64,000 nt of DNA from positions 15,828,000-15,891,999 of the forward strand of contig NC_135558.1 in assembly GCF_964340395.1 (NCBI RefSeq), in the 5' to 3' direction. The notes beneath the pieces were generated by a model. That model saw only the letters and a list, made by a program, of their open reading frames with translations. It made no database searches and was not told the DNA's origin. The position numbers were made by a program, and so were the translations under genes. The stretch comes from Glandiceps talaboti. Its lineage: Eukaryota; Hemichordata; Enteropneusta; Spengelidae. Within the stretch, counting starts at the first letter, position 1. Each line of letters opens with the position of its first letter. Shown one piece after another: positions 1 to 33,182 of this stretch.

Positions 1-120
1 GAATATATCTTTGTTCAGTATATTGTGATGTTGAACATGGCCAGGAAGATATTTGCATCTTACAAAGGTAGAAAGGCTACAGGTTGAAAGGTCAAAAGTG
101 AACTGAAAGATTACGCTTAC

Positions 121-22548
<22,428 letters not shown>

Positions 22549-23240
22549 TTTGGGATTTGAATCGACTCCCTAGCGTACTAAAAAATATACACTCTACAGC
22601 AAAACTGCCGACTTTATTTCTGTGTTTGCAAGGGTTTTGCATGTACTTTAAACAAATAAATAAAGTTCTTTTACTTAAAAATTATAACGATGTGTAAATT
22701 CTATACTTTATAGCCAAATACATATTTTATTGGAGTACGAGTAACTAAATTTCTCCGTGACAAATATCCCTGCGATAGGGGTACCCATCACGAAGAGTTT
22801 CACGTGAACGCAGCTAACATGTGAGTTGTCCTTTAAATATCGACTCAAAACTAATTTTGTGATCAGAATTCGTTTTAAGTTATTCCACAGTATGCGTATT
22901 ATATCTAACAAGTTCAAAGTGTCTTAGACTTTCAGTGTCACTTCCATATAAGTTTTAGTTTTCCTCAACCAGTGAAATGTTTAGAATTGATGTGTGATGT
23001 AACCTTTCCTCACCGGCCGGTCTCTCAAGTCTAACATGTGAGACAAGCTTAAGTTTGACTTGAGTGCGGACTAAGGTTTGTTTGGTCAGTGTGATTGCAT
23101 TCACGTACAAACCAAATGTATGTACATGTAATTCAATTTTTTTGCTGCATGTGTTGTGTGTATGTTAATGTATCATAAACATTGGAGAGAAATGTTTTCT
23201 CCTTTATACATACTTATGTGTGTGTATACTCACACAAATA
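22549..23240. other. Upstream flank of ATP13A1
   Basis: No TATA box or other core-promoter motif stands out directly upstream of the ATP13A1 start codon. It is the expected place for the 5' UTR and promoter, but nothing more can be read from it. Confidence 0.35.
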
Positions 23241-23241
23241 C

Positions 23242-23243
23242 TA

Positions 23244-23325
<82 letters not shown>
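23242..23325. repeat. (GT)n(AT)n microsatellite
   Basis: GT units to about 23272 then uninterrupted TA units to 23325. Confidence 0.97.
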
Positions 23326-23327
<2 letters not shown>

Positions 23328-23824
23328 CTTAAATAAAGGTGTCTCACTGGGGAGAACCGATGCAATATTAGTAGCAGAGCATTGTAGACTTAATCCTAAA
23401 ACTTACGAGGTGGTACGTCATACTTCAGAGTTTTTTGCTTTTGTGATCTTTAGAAGACGTACTTAAGATCATAAAACCATGAAACTTCAAGTTACAACTT
23501 TGTGGTCTCCTAATTTCATGGATTAAGTCTTCAAAAATACAAAAGAATTAAAAATGAAAACTCATGGTGACAACAGAACTTAGTCTAGATAGTTTCCTGA
23601 TGACCATATTCCGATTTTACACCATTGTCTTCATTGTCAGGAACTAGACTAACAGAACTCAACTCAGTTCAACTCTGACTACAGCTAGCTTGTGCCTTGT
23701 CAACAGATAGAGAAATGACATGGGCACATAGTATTAGTATATATAGATATGATGTGTTCATGATGACAAAAATGTGTTACTGATATACAACCTTGTAGCT
23801 GGTCTATATACCAGCTTTCAGTTT

Positions 23825-24003
23825 TTAAAGTCTGTCCACAGCCACTGCATGGAAGAGTGGCGTTTCTGGTTCCGTATACATGACGATCATACAACAGAAT
23901 ACGCCGTATTCCGGTTATCGAAGAAGCCCCGAAAAGATAAAAGATATGATTGTTTGGCCACTAGGGGCGCTGTTTTAGAACCGGAAGTGAGGGCCAGAAT
24001 TGT
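23825..24003 (+). repeat. Left copy of a long imperfect inverted duplication
   Basis: Blocks GCCACTGCATGGAAGAGTGG then CGTTTCTGGTTCCGTATACA (23841-23887), AATACGCCGTATTCCGGTTA (23898-23918) and GTGAGGGCCAGAATT (23988-24001) recur in the same order, inverted, at 25816-25642. They may be the long terminal repeats of a roughly 2-kb element that encloses the SAP-like frame and the two foldback elements. Confidence 0.55.
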
Positions 24004-24394
24004 AGAGCATTGTTGCAAAGCATAGAGTCTATAGGCATCGTAACCACTGACTAAAGATTTTCTGTCATTCCCCGTAACTTTACGCTATAATATTGCATTA
24101 TCGCCCATCAAATAACGAAATAGCAAATTAACCTCTTGTTCTCCTAATATTTCGCGTAAGTTTGGCTCTGCAATTCGACCGTGAGGAAAACCCAAAAGTA
24201 GCAACATTTTGAAACGGGTAGTACACTGACATCTCACTCACGTTTTCAGTGTGACCTCGTCCATTTGCGTTACCGTTGGAGAAATTGTAGCGATTGCTTC
24301 CAGTCAAACATCGGAACGGAAAAAGGTACAAAAACAGAGGAAAGAACCCTCAAAATCACAATATACGCTACAGTTATTGCAGCTTGTATAAAAC

Positions 24395-24617
24395 CAATCT
24401 GATTAAAATCCGATGTAGATGTCGGCTAATCGTTCATTGCTATTTTACTTTCGTTATTGTGCCTGAATTGACCTTCGTGGTACATGTTTGATCACCTCCT
24501 CTACCGATCAGGACAAAAACGTAAACATGTACCACGAAGGTCAATTCAGGCAAAATAACGAAGGTAAAATAGCAATAAACGATCAGCCGACATCTACATC
24601 GGATTTTAATCAGATCG
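24395..24617. mobile_element. Mutator-like foldback element, copy 1 (223 bp)
   Basis: Starts CAATCTGATTAAAATCCGAT and returns inverted to ATCGGATTTTAATCAGATCG; arms are about 95 bases (including GTACCACGAAGGTCAATT) around a 30-base loop. Flanks GTATAAAAC (24386-24394) and GTATAAGAC (24618-24626) match at 8 of 9 bases, the 9-bp target duplication typical of the Mutator superfamily. It has no coding capacity. Confidence 0.82.
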
Positions 24618-25029
24618 GTATAAGACATGGTATGATGAGTGAACCACGTAAACGTTACATGGAAGGCCGATTCATTGAAGGGGTGGGCGGTGTGGTACAT
24701 CAATCACAATAACAATATTTATGATTCGTTGCCGACTTCGATGGTTTTTTTTATACACTGATGGTCCTGAATGAAGAATAGCAAGCTAACCAAAGTGTGA
24801 TAGTAAAGATGAGTATATCAATACAAATATGTTTATGCCAACTTATAACCAGTACATGAAATGTTTTTTTCCGGACAAAGTTTTATGATTTCACCCGTGG
24901 TGCTACACCACTGTTCTAATAAACAAGAAAGGCCTAAGTATGCGGCGACATCAGTTACAATATAAACATGTGGCTTGGTAATTGTCGACCGAACTCTCAG
25001 TATTGCAATGACTGTAGCTGGAAGCTGTT

Positions 25030-25271
25030 CAATCTGATTAAAATCCGATGTAGATGTCGGCTATTCGTTCATTGCTATTTTACCTTCGTTATTTTGCCTG
25101 ATATTATTTTTCTTGGTACATGTTTACATTTTTTAGCCTGATCGTAGAGGAGGCGATCAGGCAAGCTAAAAAATGTAAACATGTACCAAGAAGGTCAATT
25201 CAGGCAAAATAACGAAGGTAAAATAGCAATGAACGATCAGCCAACATCTACATCTGATTTTAATCAGATTG
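25030..25271. mobile_element. Mutator-like foldback element, copy 2 (242 bp)
   Basis: Same termini as copy 1: CAATCTGATTAAAATCCGAT at the left, ATCTGATTTTAATCAGATTG at the right. It is flanked by a perfect 9-bp duplication, GAAGCTGTT at 25021-25029 and 25272-25280. Arms exceed 100 bases, with a GCCTGATCG hairpin centre. It interrupts the SAP-like frame to its right. Confidence 0.9.
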
Positions 25272-25280
25272 GAAGCTGTT

Positions 25281-25635
25281 GTCAGATTTGTAATTTTCTA
25301 ATCGTTCTTTTGTCAAGCAACAGACACCAGTAAGGTAAAGAAATATGTTTATCATGTCTACATCGGGTATATTTCGAAGGTCCTCCGTCCAACTTTCAAT
25401 GTTTCCGCTGTCGATTAGTTCTATCTTTTGATGCTTGACATCCACTATTCGTCTCCTCTTCCGTTCTCTCAGAAAATTATCATTTTCTAGTGTTTCAAGA
25501 CCAAGGTTGACAGCATTTCTGGCGATATCTAGTAGATTTAGAAGTAGTAATTTTCCACTCTTTTATGAATGCACGGAGTTCTTTTACGCCCATTTTGTTG
25601 ACAGCTTCATACATCGCCATACTATTAGATGCCAT
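25281..25635 (-). pseudogene. Decayed transposon gene with SAP-like segment
   Basis: From ATG at 25635 (MASNSMAMYEAVNKMGVKEL then RAFIKEW), a one-base shift leads to GKLLLLNLLDIARNAVNLGL, then RERKRRRIVDVKH, SGNIESWTEDLRNIPDVDMI and LTKERLENYKSDNSF. The basic helix-loop-helix start resembles a SAP DNA-binding motif, and the W..DL..LP..D....Y / L..YKS pattern recalls SWIM/YqaJ-type transposon proteins of marine invertebrates. The frame breaks and is cut by foldback copy 2. Assignment rests on remembered patterns only. Confidence 0.5.
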
Positions 25636-25641
25636 GACGAA

Positions 25642-25840
25642 AATTCTGGCCCTCACTTTGTCAGATATGGTGCACCCTCTCGCGATACTTTCCTGCGAAA
25701 CAACCGGAAGTTTGATAACCGGAATACGCCGTATTGCAGCGATTCCGGATTCACTGCAATTCCATTGTGTGGCCGTCATGTATACGGAACCAGAAAAACC
25801 AGGCTTTCATGCAGTGAGCCAGAGGGACTGGTCTGAGCAG
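25642..25840 (-). repeat. Right copy of the long imperfect inverted duplication
   Basis: Inverted partner of 23825-24003; blocks at 25771-25816, 25714-25735 and 25642-25656 in mirrored order. It overlaps the start of the SAP-like frame and lies about 200 bases before CHCHD5 exon 2. Confidence 0.55.
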
Positions 25841-26017
25841 GCTAACCATACATTGTAATATGCATAGACATTAGAGAAGGGAGTCTTCTCCAACATCTAT
25901 GGTCAATAATCATACACTGTGACATACCCCAAGATTTTATAATTTTGTTAGTCCTCATTAATTTGTTGACTTCTGGCAAGATGTTCTATTTTTTAAAATT
26001 TAATGTTTATTTGACAG

Positions 26018-26158
26018 GGATATTATTATGCAGATAGTATCCAAGTATTGTAAGAATGAACTAGACACGTTCGGAGAGTGTGTACAAAACAACCCTGGTG
26101 ATTGGCACGTCAAATGTAACCAGTATAAAGCTAGGTTAACAGAATGTTCCTCCTCACA
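26018..26158 (+). CDS. CHCHD5: CHCHD5 exon with first CHCH hairpin
   Basis: Acceptor TTGACAG, donor CA|GTAAGT. Encodes KYCKNELDTFGECVQNNPGD and then WHVKCNQYKARLTECSSS; both CX9C spacings are exact. Confidence 0.92.
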
Positions 26159-26168
26159 GTAAGTATAA

Positions 26169-26213
<45 letters not shown>

Positions 26214-27795
26214 GGTTTTTTTTTTTTTGTTTTTTTTGTTTTGTTTTTTTTTTTTGTTTTTTTGTTTTTTTGTTTTTTTGTTTTGTTTTTTTTTTTTGGG
26301 GGGGGCGCTTGTACATAAAACAGCAGCTGATTAAGTCCAACCATGGAAGGCAACACAAATCAGGAGTATGGAGTATACAAGGGAGTGACATTCTAAAACT
26401 ATTCTTGTCCCAGAATCAATCTGATTAAAATCTGATGTAGTGAACTCGGTGCCATTTCTTTATTTACCTCCTACTTTCATTGTCGTTTTTTTTTTTTGTT
26501 CTGTGATCACCTGATACCTACATCTGACACGATATACCATAGCAAGTCTTGGACAAAACGCGACAGTTGAGTAGATTTACTCAACAAAATGAGAATTGTG
26601 TAATGCGCCGAAACATATGTGGTACAGTACTTCAGAATGCTCTGTTCGAAAAGAGATTGTGAGCGCAGAGTGCAGACTGTGGTGATCTTATTGTTTGGTG
26701 GTTCTGTTTGTTTAATTTTTAATGTCGAGTGTTATATTGTAAGAGGGATTCTGGTTGGCTACACACACAAGTACGAGATAATTGTACAAGGTGTTCACAG
26801 AACAAAAAGAACAAATGACAATAAAAGTAGGCGTTAAATCGTGCCAAGTTCCCTACATCAGATTTTCATCAGATTGATCCCTGACTTAACTCTAACCCTC
26901 ATAACTCCCTAGCTTGAACGCAAATAAGTTTCTAGTTAGTCAGTCCACTGTTCTTTTCTAGTATTGCCAATCAAGGTTATGCTAGGGAGTCTTACCCTAT
27001 TCCTCTCCTAACCTAACCCTCACCCTAACTCCCTAGCTTGAATGCAAATGAGTATATGACAGTTGTATTATACCATGTGTGATGTAATTTATTGGCAATT
27101 TTTTTGTTATTTTGTTTACATTAGATTCTGTACAATTTTCAGTGCAAATTGACAATGACAGGGTGATCATTGAACAACAGTAATGTGACTATGAAAAAGA
27201 TTTAATATTAAAAGTGGCCGTATGGATAAGGATATGGTATTTATTTTTAATTTTTTTAATTTATAAAACAATTTTATCATGGCTTCTTACTTGAAAAATC
27301 AAAGTGAAACAACATAGACAAAGTCTGTGTTTGTAACTCAATAAATTGCAAAAAGCTAAAAAAAATGCATAAAAAGTTTGTTATTGTACGACATACAATA
27401 ACAAAGATTTTACACATTTATTAGTATTTTACAATTTATTAAGTTACAACCAAGGACTTGGCATATGTTGTTTCACATTGATTTTTTCAAGTAGGAAGCC
27501 ATGATAAAATTGTTTTATAAATTCATAATCCAAAATGAGTACCCAATCCTAATCCATATTATGTGGACAGTTTAATCTGACAGATTTCCCTTTTTTTGTG
27601 TGTGTTCATAGCCCTGGAGTTCAGAACGTGAAGACTAAATGTAGTGAGGAATTTGCAGCGTATGATGTCTGTTTAAAAGAAAACCCAGACAAGGTTGATA
27701 ATTGTGTGCCTACTTTACTCAAGTTTTTAGAGTGTGCTGATAACGCAGCAATAAACTTGGAGAAGACGTTAAAATCTCAACAAGGTGAGATGTAG
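26018..27795 (+). CDS. CHCHD5: CHCHD5, twin CX9C mitochondrial protein
   Basis: Family role (known): CHCHD5 is a small soluble protein of the mitochondrial intermembrane space, imported and oxidised by MIA40/CHCHD4; its exact function is unsettled. Seen here: exons 26018-26158 and 27612-27795. From ATG 26028 they give 104 residues (human 110). The cysteines form four CX9C motifs: residues 8/18 and 30/40 in the first exon, then two more (TKCSEEFAAYDVC, NCVPTLLKFLEC) in the second, i.e. two CHCH hairpins. The splice rebuilds SSHPGVQ, like human SSHPIIRQ. The exon opens with an acceptor (GACAG) and DII before the ATG, so an upstream exon exists, either non-coding or adding a few residues; I cannot place it. 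No N-terminal presequence, as expected for MIA substrates. CAAG|GTGAGA at 27784 could also be a donor to a further exon. Confidence 0.9.
26172..26310. repeat. (GT)n followed by T/G-rich tract
   Basis: GT units to 26210, then long T runs broken by single Gs, ending in a G run near 26306. CHCHD5 intron. Confidence 0.95.
26417..26876. mobile_element. Third element with Mutator-like foldback termini (460 bp)
   Basis: Begins CAATCTGATTAAAATCTGAT then GTAG and ends CTACATCAGATTTTCATCAG then ATTG, the same termini as 24395 and 25030, but the interior is unrelated and not palindromic. No clear 9-bp duplication is seen at its flanks (TCCCAGAAT against ATCCCTGAC). CHCHD5 intron. Confidence 0.65.
27213..27572. 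mobile_element. Inverted-repeat element, family B copy 1
   Basis: Arms 27213-27318 and 27467-27572: TTTATAAAACAATTTTATCA then TGGCTTCTTACTTGAAAAA returns inverted as TTTTTTCAAGTAGGAAGCCA then TGATAAAATTGTTTTATAAA. It ends 39 bases before the CHCHD5 last-exon acceptor. A related copy is at 31970. Confidence 0.8.
27612..27795 (+). CDS. CHCHD5: CHCHD5 exon with second CHCH hairpin and stop
   Basis: Acceptor TGTTCATAG; the first base completes His, then PGVQNVKTKCSEEFAAYDVC and CVPTLLKFLECADNAAINLE. TAG stop at 27793-27795. Confidence 0.92.
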
Positions 27796-28555
27796 CAATG
27801 GGTAATTGTGGCCCTTCCATCATTGCATGTTTTGGTTACTGAGATGGCAGCCATTGTCAAAAGAAACATGATGTGTGATGAGGGTATCTGAATCTAGGGT
27901 AAATGGGTTCCAAAGAACTCTGTCCAAAAAAAGAAAAAAAAAGCAGCCATATTAACTTTTTCAACTTTTGCAGAGAAGACGATCAACTTCTTTTTGAATA
28001 ATTCTGGCCCATTCTTCAGGTGGAAAATCTGCTCTTGGTGGCACTCCTTGTTGCCAAGGGATACCAATACATAGCGTCTTCTCTCTGATAACCAGAAAGT
28101 GACAGCTAGAACCCCATGATGTACTCATGGAATTTGCACAAGTCTTTGTAGTTTTCTCTGCAGTCTTACTTTCATGATTGTAGCGAGTGAAAGCGCAGCA
28201 GAAAATACTGCAAGCATGAGTGCAAATACCAGGAGTGTCTACATTTCAGTGGTACTCACATATGGAGTTCTCTTATTGTTACATATGTTTTATCCAAAAG
28301 GCAAATTTGCATAAAAATCATACTGTGTGATCAAATGCTTTCATGTAGAACAAGAATTGCTATCTCTTGCATATCATTTGCATATCATTTACATACATGT
28401 ACACAATAATGTTTTCAGTATTGCGCTGTAGTACAAATACCACTTGTATGCGTGTGCACCGGTGCAAGTAATCACTGGTGTATGTGTAATAATAATGATA
28501 TGATGTATTGCCAAACATATCGCTATCATGGATGCACACAGGTACCCACAAACAG
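27796..28555. other. Downstream flank of CHCHD5
   Basis: Probable 3' UTR and flank. No AATAAA was noticed close to the stop; AATAAA occurs at 29087-29092. No gene is seen. Confidence 0.3.
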
Positions 28556-28556
<1 letters not shown>

Positions 28557-28639
<83 letters not shown>

Positions 28640-28744
28640 CAACAGCCACACATACACACAGAGAGAAACAGCCACACCCCCCCCCACACACACACAAACA
28701 AACACATACACACACAGCAACAGCCATACACACGCGCACATACA

Positions 28745-28791
<47 letters not shown>

Positions 28792-28803
28792 ACACGCACA
28801 CAA
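28557..28803. repeat. Compound (CA)n microsatellite
   Basis: CA runs at 28557-28638 and 28749-28800 separated by AACAGCCACAC-type units. Confidence 0.97.
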
Positions 28804-29580
28804 AAGAATGCTCACAGTTTATTTTTTTATTTTTAAACCATACAAAGTGGCCTTTCTGACAATATTTAGATATCGTGTAAAAAATGGTCTTAATTGAAAT
28901 GTAAATTAATTAAAAATAGAGCTGAAAGAGACCTCAATATTCCATTTTTCCTTATTGCAAAAATCACCTCAATCTTACACCAGTACGTTCCTTTTGTTTT
29001 TACCAACAGAGAAACCAGCAAAAAACGATTAACGATTTACCAATCAAATATTTTTAGAAGAAATGGTCTGACTCCAACCTGTATGCAATAAACTATAAGA
29101 TAGGGTGACTGGTTGATTGAATATGATTGGCTGATGACAGATACAGCTGCATCCTATTGGTCCATTCAAATTTACAGTCATCTGTGATTTGGTAGTAAGA
29201 AGTTCACTATGTTTTTTTTTACTTAACTTTTGAAATTATAAAATACTTTATTTTAGGCCCAAGAATTCCTTTTCTCTGATGTTTGCCATTGTAGAGGCAT
29301 GTTTTGTACGTCACTTTCTCTAAATTTTGTGTGAACTAGTATTTTGTTGTGATGGTGCTATAATTTTTGGAAATTTACAGATCAGTGACCAAAGAAGCGT
29401 TTTGTGCTTTTTGTTGATGTACTATAGTGAATTTTTATGGTTTAATCTATCTTAAAAGAAAAAGTTGTGAAACTCTCAGTATTTTAATAACAGAAACTGA
29501 TGAAAGAAACAATTAGATACAGCAATTGCAAGAAATGTGATTCAACAAATGAATGATGTACATGTGTCTATGTCTGTACA

Positions 29581-29582
<2 letters not shown>

Positions 29583-29618
<36 letters not shown>

Positions 29619-29842
29619 TGAGTGAGTGAGTGAGTGAGTGAGTGAGTGAGTGAGTGAGTGAGTGAGTGAGTGAGTGAGTGAGTGAGTGTGTCTGTGTGTC
29701 TGTGTGTCTGTGAGTGAGAGTGAGTAAGTGCATTCACATGGTTATGGATGTGTATGAGTGCATGTCTGTCTGTCTGTGTCTGGCTGTGTGTGTGTGTGTG
29801 TGAGAGAGACAGACATACAGACAGACAGACAGACAGACAGAC

Positions 29843-29921
<79 letters not shown>
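29583..29921. repeat. (GT)n(GAGT)n and (GACA)n(GA)n(GT)n microsatellites
   Basis: GT then GAGT units at 29583-29690; GT, GACA, GA and GT runs at 29785-29921. Confidence 0.97.
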
Positions 29922-29923
<2 letters not shown>

Positions 29924-30711
29924 CTATGTCTTGATCGCAATGTGTCATGGAATGTCTTATTGTCTTAGGCCTGAGATAAAGTATTTGAATTTAACTGAAA
30001 TATGTAAACCTAGTAATGTTATTCTTGTCTAGAAACAAGTCTTGCTTCTACCTCACTGGAAAGTTCAAAGTTTAAAGTTCAAAGGTTAGTAGCTTGCAAG
30101 TAACAATGCATACCAGAATTTATAAATAGGCATATAGCAGCTGAAAAGGAATGTACAATTACTGATTAAAATAAGTTATATTGTCATGTGATTGTCATGT
30201 GACATTTTGTACTTTTAATATCATTTTCCACCAAATATTTTCGTCTAACATAGTTCATTCTCAAATATACCATATTCCAGTCATTTTCGAAAGAAGTGCC
30301 ACAAGAGGGCGCCCAACAAAATGTAGCTAAAACAATTCCTTGCGTTCCTGAAATTTACTTGATCTGAAATCAACTTAGCAGAATCTTTTGACTGGTTTAC
30401 AATGCCACAAACGTTTGCCATGACACACTGAAAAATGGTCTCAAAACTGCTGCTGAATAGCACTCCAAGTGGCCAGATTGTACAATCTTTTGTCTTTCTG
30501 ATAAATTGGAGTATGATGTATTAGAAGACCAATACAGCTTCATTTTCCACAAGAATTTTTTTTTTACATTAAAACTTTTTTTTTTCAAATCTAGTTCTAG
30601 AATCTTATGTAGATTTTCAGAGTTAGACAGCTATTTGGTGATAAGTCAGTGAAGTTCATGAATTTGCTCTCTGACTTTGAGGTCATGATTATGTGTTCCA
30701 CAATAGTTGTA

Positions 30712-31037
30712 AGGCCAAAAAAAAAAAGAATTGTTTCTGGTCAGAGCGTGCCTCACTTAACTACTCTCGCGTTGGTCTTTTTTTGTGTGTTTGTCCAGTC
30801 CATGCAGTCTGCAGATCTGTGGGGAAAAACAAAAATAACCCTCCCTACTTCAGTGAAGACAACTGCAGAGCCAATCATAAGCAGGCAAATGAAAGTAGTA
30901 AATAAAAAGAACAGTAACTGCCATAAATAGAAGACTGAGTGACAGGTTTGTTGAGAATTAAAAAAAAAAAATTCGCATCGTCGCACCATTTTAGACAGAC
31001 TGCCCTGACCAGAAACAATTCTTTCTTTTTTTGGCGT
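30712..31037. mobile_element. GGCCAAAA element, full copy
   Basis: AGGCCAAAAAAAAAAAGAAT then TGTTTCTGGTCAG at the left returns inverted as CTGACCAGAAACAATTCTTT then CTTTTTTTGGCG at the right. Terminal repeats about 32 bases, total 326 bp, no coding frame. The partial copy at 11472 shares the interior. Confidence 0.85.
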
Positions 31038-31192
31038 AACATGAACTTTTTTCATAATTTCTTGTCTCATTTCTTTTCATCATTTATGTTTTCCTTGTTG
31101 AAGCAAGTATGATCATCCAGTGATGATCAAAACCAGCTATTATTCCTCAAAAAATTGTCGACAAACAAGTATTTGGAGCTTACCTCTGTCAT

Positions 31193-31232
31193 CATTGTTT
31201 ACATATGGACATCAAGGCAGTGTACACAGTGC
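31193..31232. repeat. Single dispersed unit of the GATGTCCAT repeat
   Basis: GTTTACATATGGACATCAAG then GCAGTGTACAC is the reverse complement of the unit tandemly repeated at 55781-56240 in the PBX intron. Confidence 0.7.
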
Positions 31233-31969
31233 CACCAGCGACAAGTTGAGAGATATAATCCAGCTCATCAGAATGGTTTCTTGTAAAAGTTAAGAGTACT
31301 TTTCAACGCAAAATTCAGAAAAATTAGTGAATATATGGTTACAGCTACTGGGAATGGTGAATTAGATGCCTTCTGTATGCAACTTGATGCTAAAGTTACT
31401 AAAACTTTACTTATTTGTGGTGTGAATGATATGAATATGGTGCAACTTCAAAGTTTATATCTATTTACCAAAGATTCAGGGATTGAACAAATAAAGTACC
31501 TTTTCAACAAGTTCAGTTTGATGTACGACTTATTGATGAGTGATTTGTCGCCCTCTATAGTTCATTTTCCAAAAACATTTGTTTTTTTCTATAAAAACAA
31601 AAGAACAAAAAAAAACACGTTTGTTGGCATGCTCAAATGCTCAGCATTCATCACATTTTCATCACCTGATATGCAAGTGCTCCAATGTAGAGGTACTTTT
31701 CAAGATATCTGGAGGTATGATCAACTGTAAACATATTTGGATGAAAATCAGTGTTTTCGCAGTGTAATCTGACCAGATATTGGTCCGAGGTTTGAAAGTT
31801 TGTAATTATAAAAAGACAAAGGGTCTATTAAAATGAACTTCTCACATAAAAGTGACCAGGACTCCATTGTATGTTGTCTAGTGTTAATGTTATGTGTGAT
31901 GTAATACCACAACATAGTGAACAGATTATCATCATAAAAATATTTACTAAACCTTGAAAATTCATAATT

Positions 31970-32240
31970 TTAAAGTTGCCATATGGACGAGATCGAGAAT
32001 TGGACATTCATTTGGGATTTTTATTGATAAAACATTTCTACCAAATTTTTTTGTACTTGAAAAAACAATGTGAAAGTGTTTGTCAGTGTTTGTAACATCA
32101 TCGCAAACCACAGCCTGTTTTACGGCAACGTTCTTAACGAGCCTCTCACTAACTGGCTTGCGAGAATGTGTTTGAAACTAAATACATTACAAAAAGCTTT
32201 AAAAAATGTGTGAAAAGTTTGTTAGTGTATGTACAATAGC
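31970..32240. mobile_element. Family B element, partial copy 2
   Basis: TTGCCATATGGACGAG, TTGATAAAACATTT, TACTTGAAAAAACAATGTGA, CAAAAAGCTTTAAAAAATGT and GAAAAGTTTGTTAGTGTATG follow the same order as the left part of the element at 27213, with heavy divergence. Confidence 0.6.
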
Positions 32241-32284
32241 AAATAGTTTCCACTTCCTGGATGTAGATTTATCAGCTGCCACCA

Positions 32285-32860
32285 AGATCTGACGACCCAA
32301 ACACTGTTTTAAATTTGGCTGTAGATTGATAGATGTCACCGCTATTACATGAAATTCAAATGACCAGCCTGAAAGGAAAAGACAACTTTGATTTTCAAGA
32401 TAAACTAAATTGATAAGACCCCTGTATATAAACAATTACACTCTTTGGAAAGTCCAATTCAAACAATCAACGCCAAGTGTGGTATCTGATAACGAGAGGT
32501 CGTAAAATAGATGTCTTGTGTTCAATCTCAGTCTCAGGTTCAATCCATTATATTGCAAGATTGACTATAAAAATAGTGTTTCTAGTAAAGTCAACTTCGC
32601 TCAGTCTAGATTATTGAGTCTTGTATTTAACAACTTCCTGTTATCAGATACCACACTTGGCATTGATTGTTTGAATTGAACTTTCCGAAGAAGTGTGTAA
32701 TTGTTTATATACAGGGGTCTTTTCAATTGAATTTATCTTAAAAATCACAGTTGTGTCTATTCCTTTCACGCTGGTCAATTGGAATTCCATTGTAAATATC
32801 TGAAAATCCCAACACTATTTTAAGTTTGGCTGTAGATTTATAGATGTGCTACCAAAATGA
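32285..32860. mobile_element. Compound inverted and direct repeat structure
   Basis: Arms 32349-32497 and 32636-32792 are inverted copies (for example ACAATCAACGCCAAGTGTGG against CCACACTTGGCATTGATTGT). Outside them, AACACTGTTTTAAATTTGGC then TGTAGATTGATAGATGT recurs directly at 32806-32857. A hairpin element flanked by duplicated DNA is one reading. Confidence 0.7.
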
Positions 32861-33182
32861 GTCTTACAGTCTAGAGTGTCAACTCCTTGGGTCAAGCATT
32901 TCTTATTTACGTCATACTACTGCGGAAAGCAAGCTATCATTGGCAACCTAAGATAGACACAAACTAAAACTATTGTTGATGCGTGTGGTAGATAACAGTA
33001 GTGAGTGATAGAAGTGTCTTGAATCTTGAATATGTGGATATAATCACCCCTGTAATCAAGATAGTGTAAACACTGGATGAGATTGAATGTGTGGCCACTT
33101 GAGGAACACATGCTATCAGAGATGCCACCCTACTGTGAGTGTAATGTCCAATTTATTACAGCTTATATGTTGTGATAATACG

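Noticed and set aside
1-120. Search for the last ATP13A1 exon
   Set aside because: The minus-strand translations do not match the expected final transmembrane helix and tail, so the exon is taken to lie outside the window.
23774-24025. 83-codon plus frame upstream of CHCHD5 considered as its first exon
   Set aside because: It is part of the inverted duplication, and no splice to 26018 gives a sensible CHCHD5 N-terminus.
31335-31730. 131-codon plus frame
   Set aside because: Composition follows the AT-rich background and includes a poly-Lys stretch from an A run; no motif seen.
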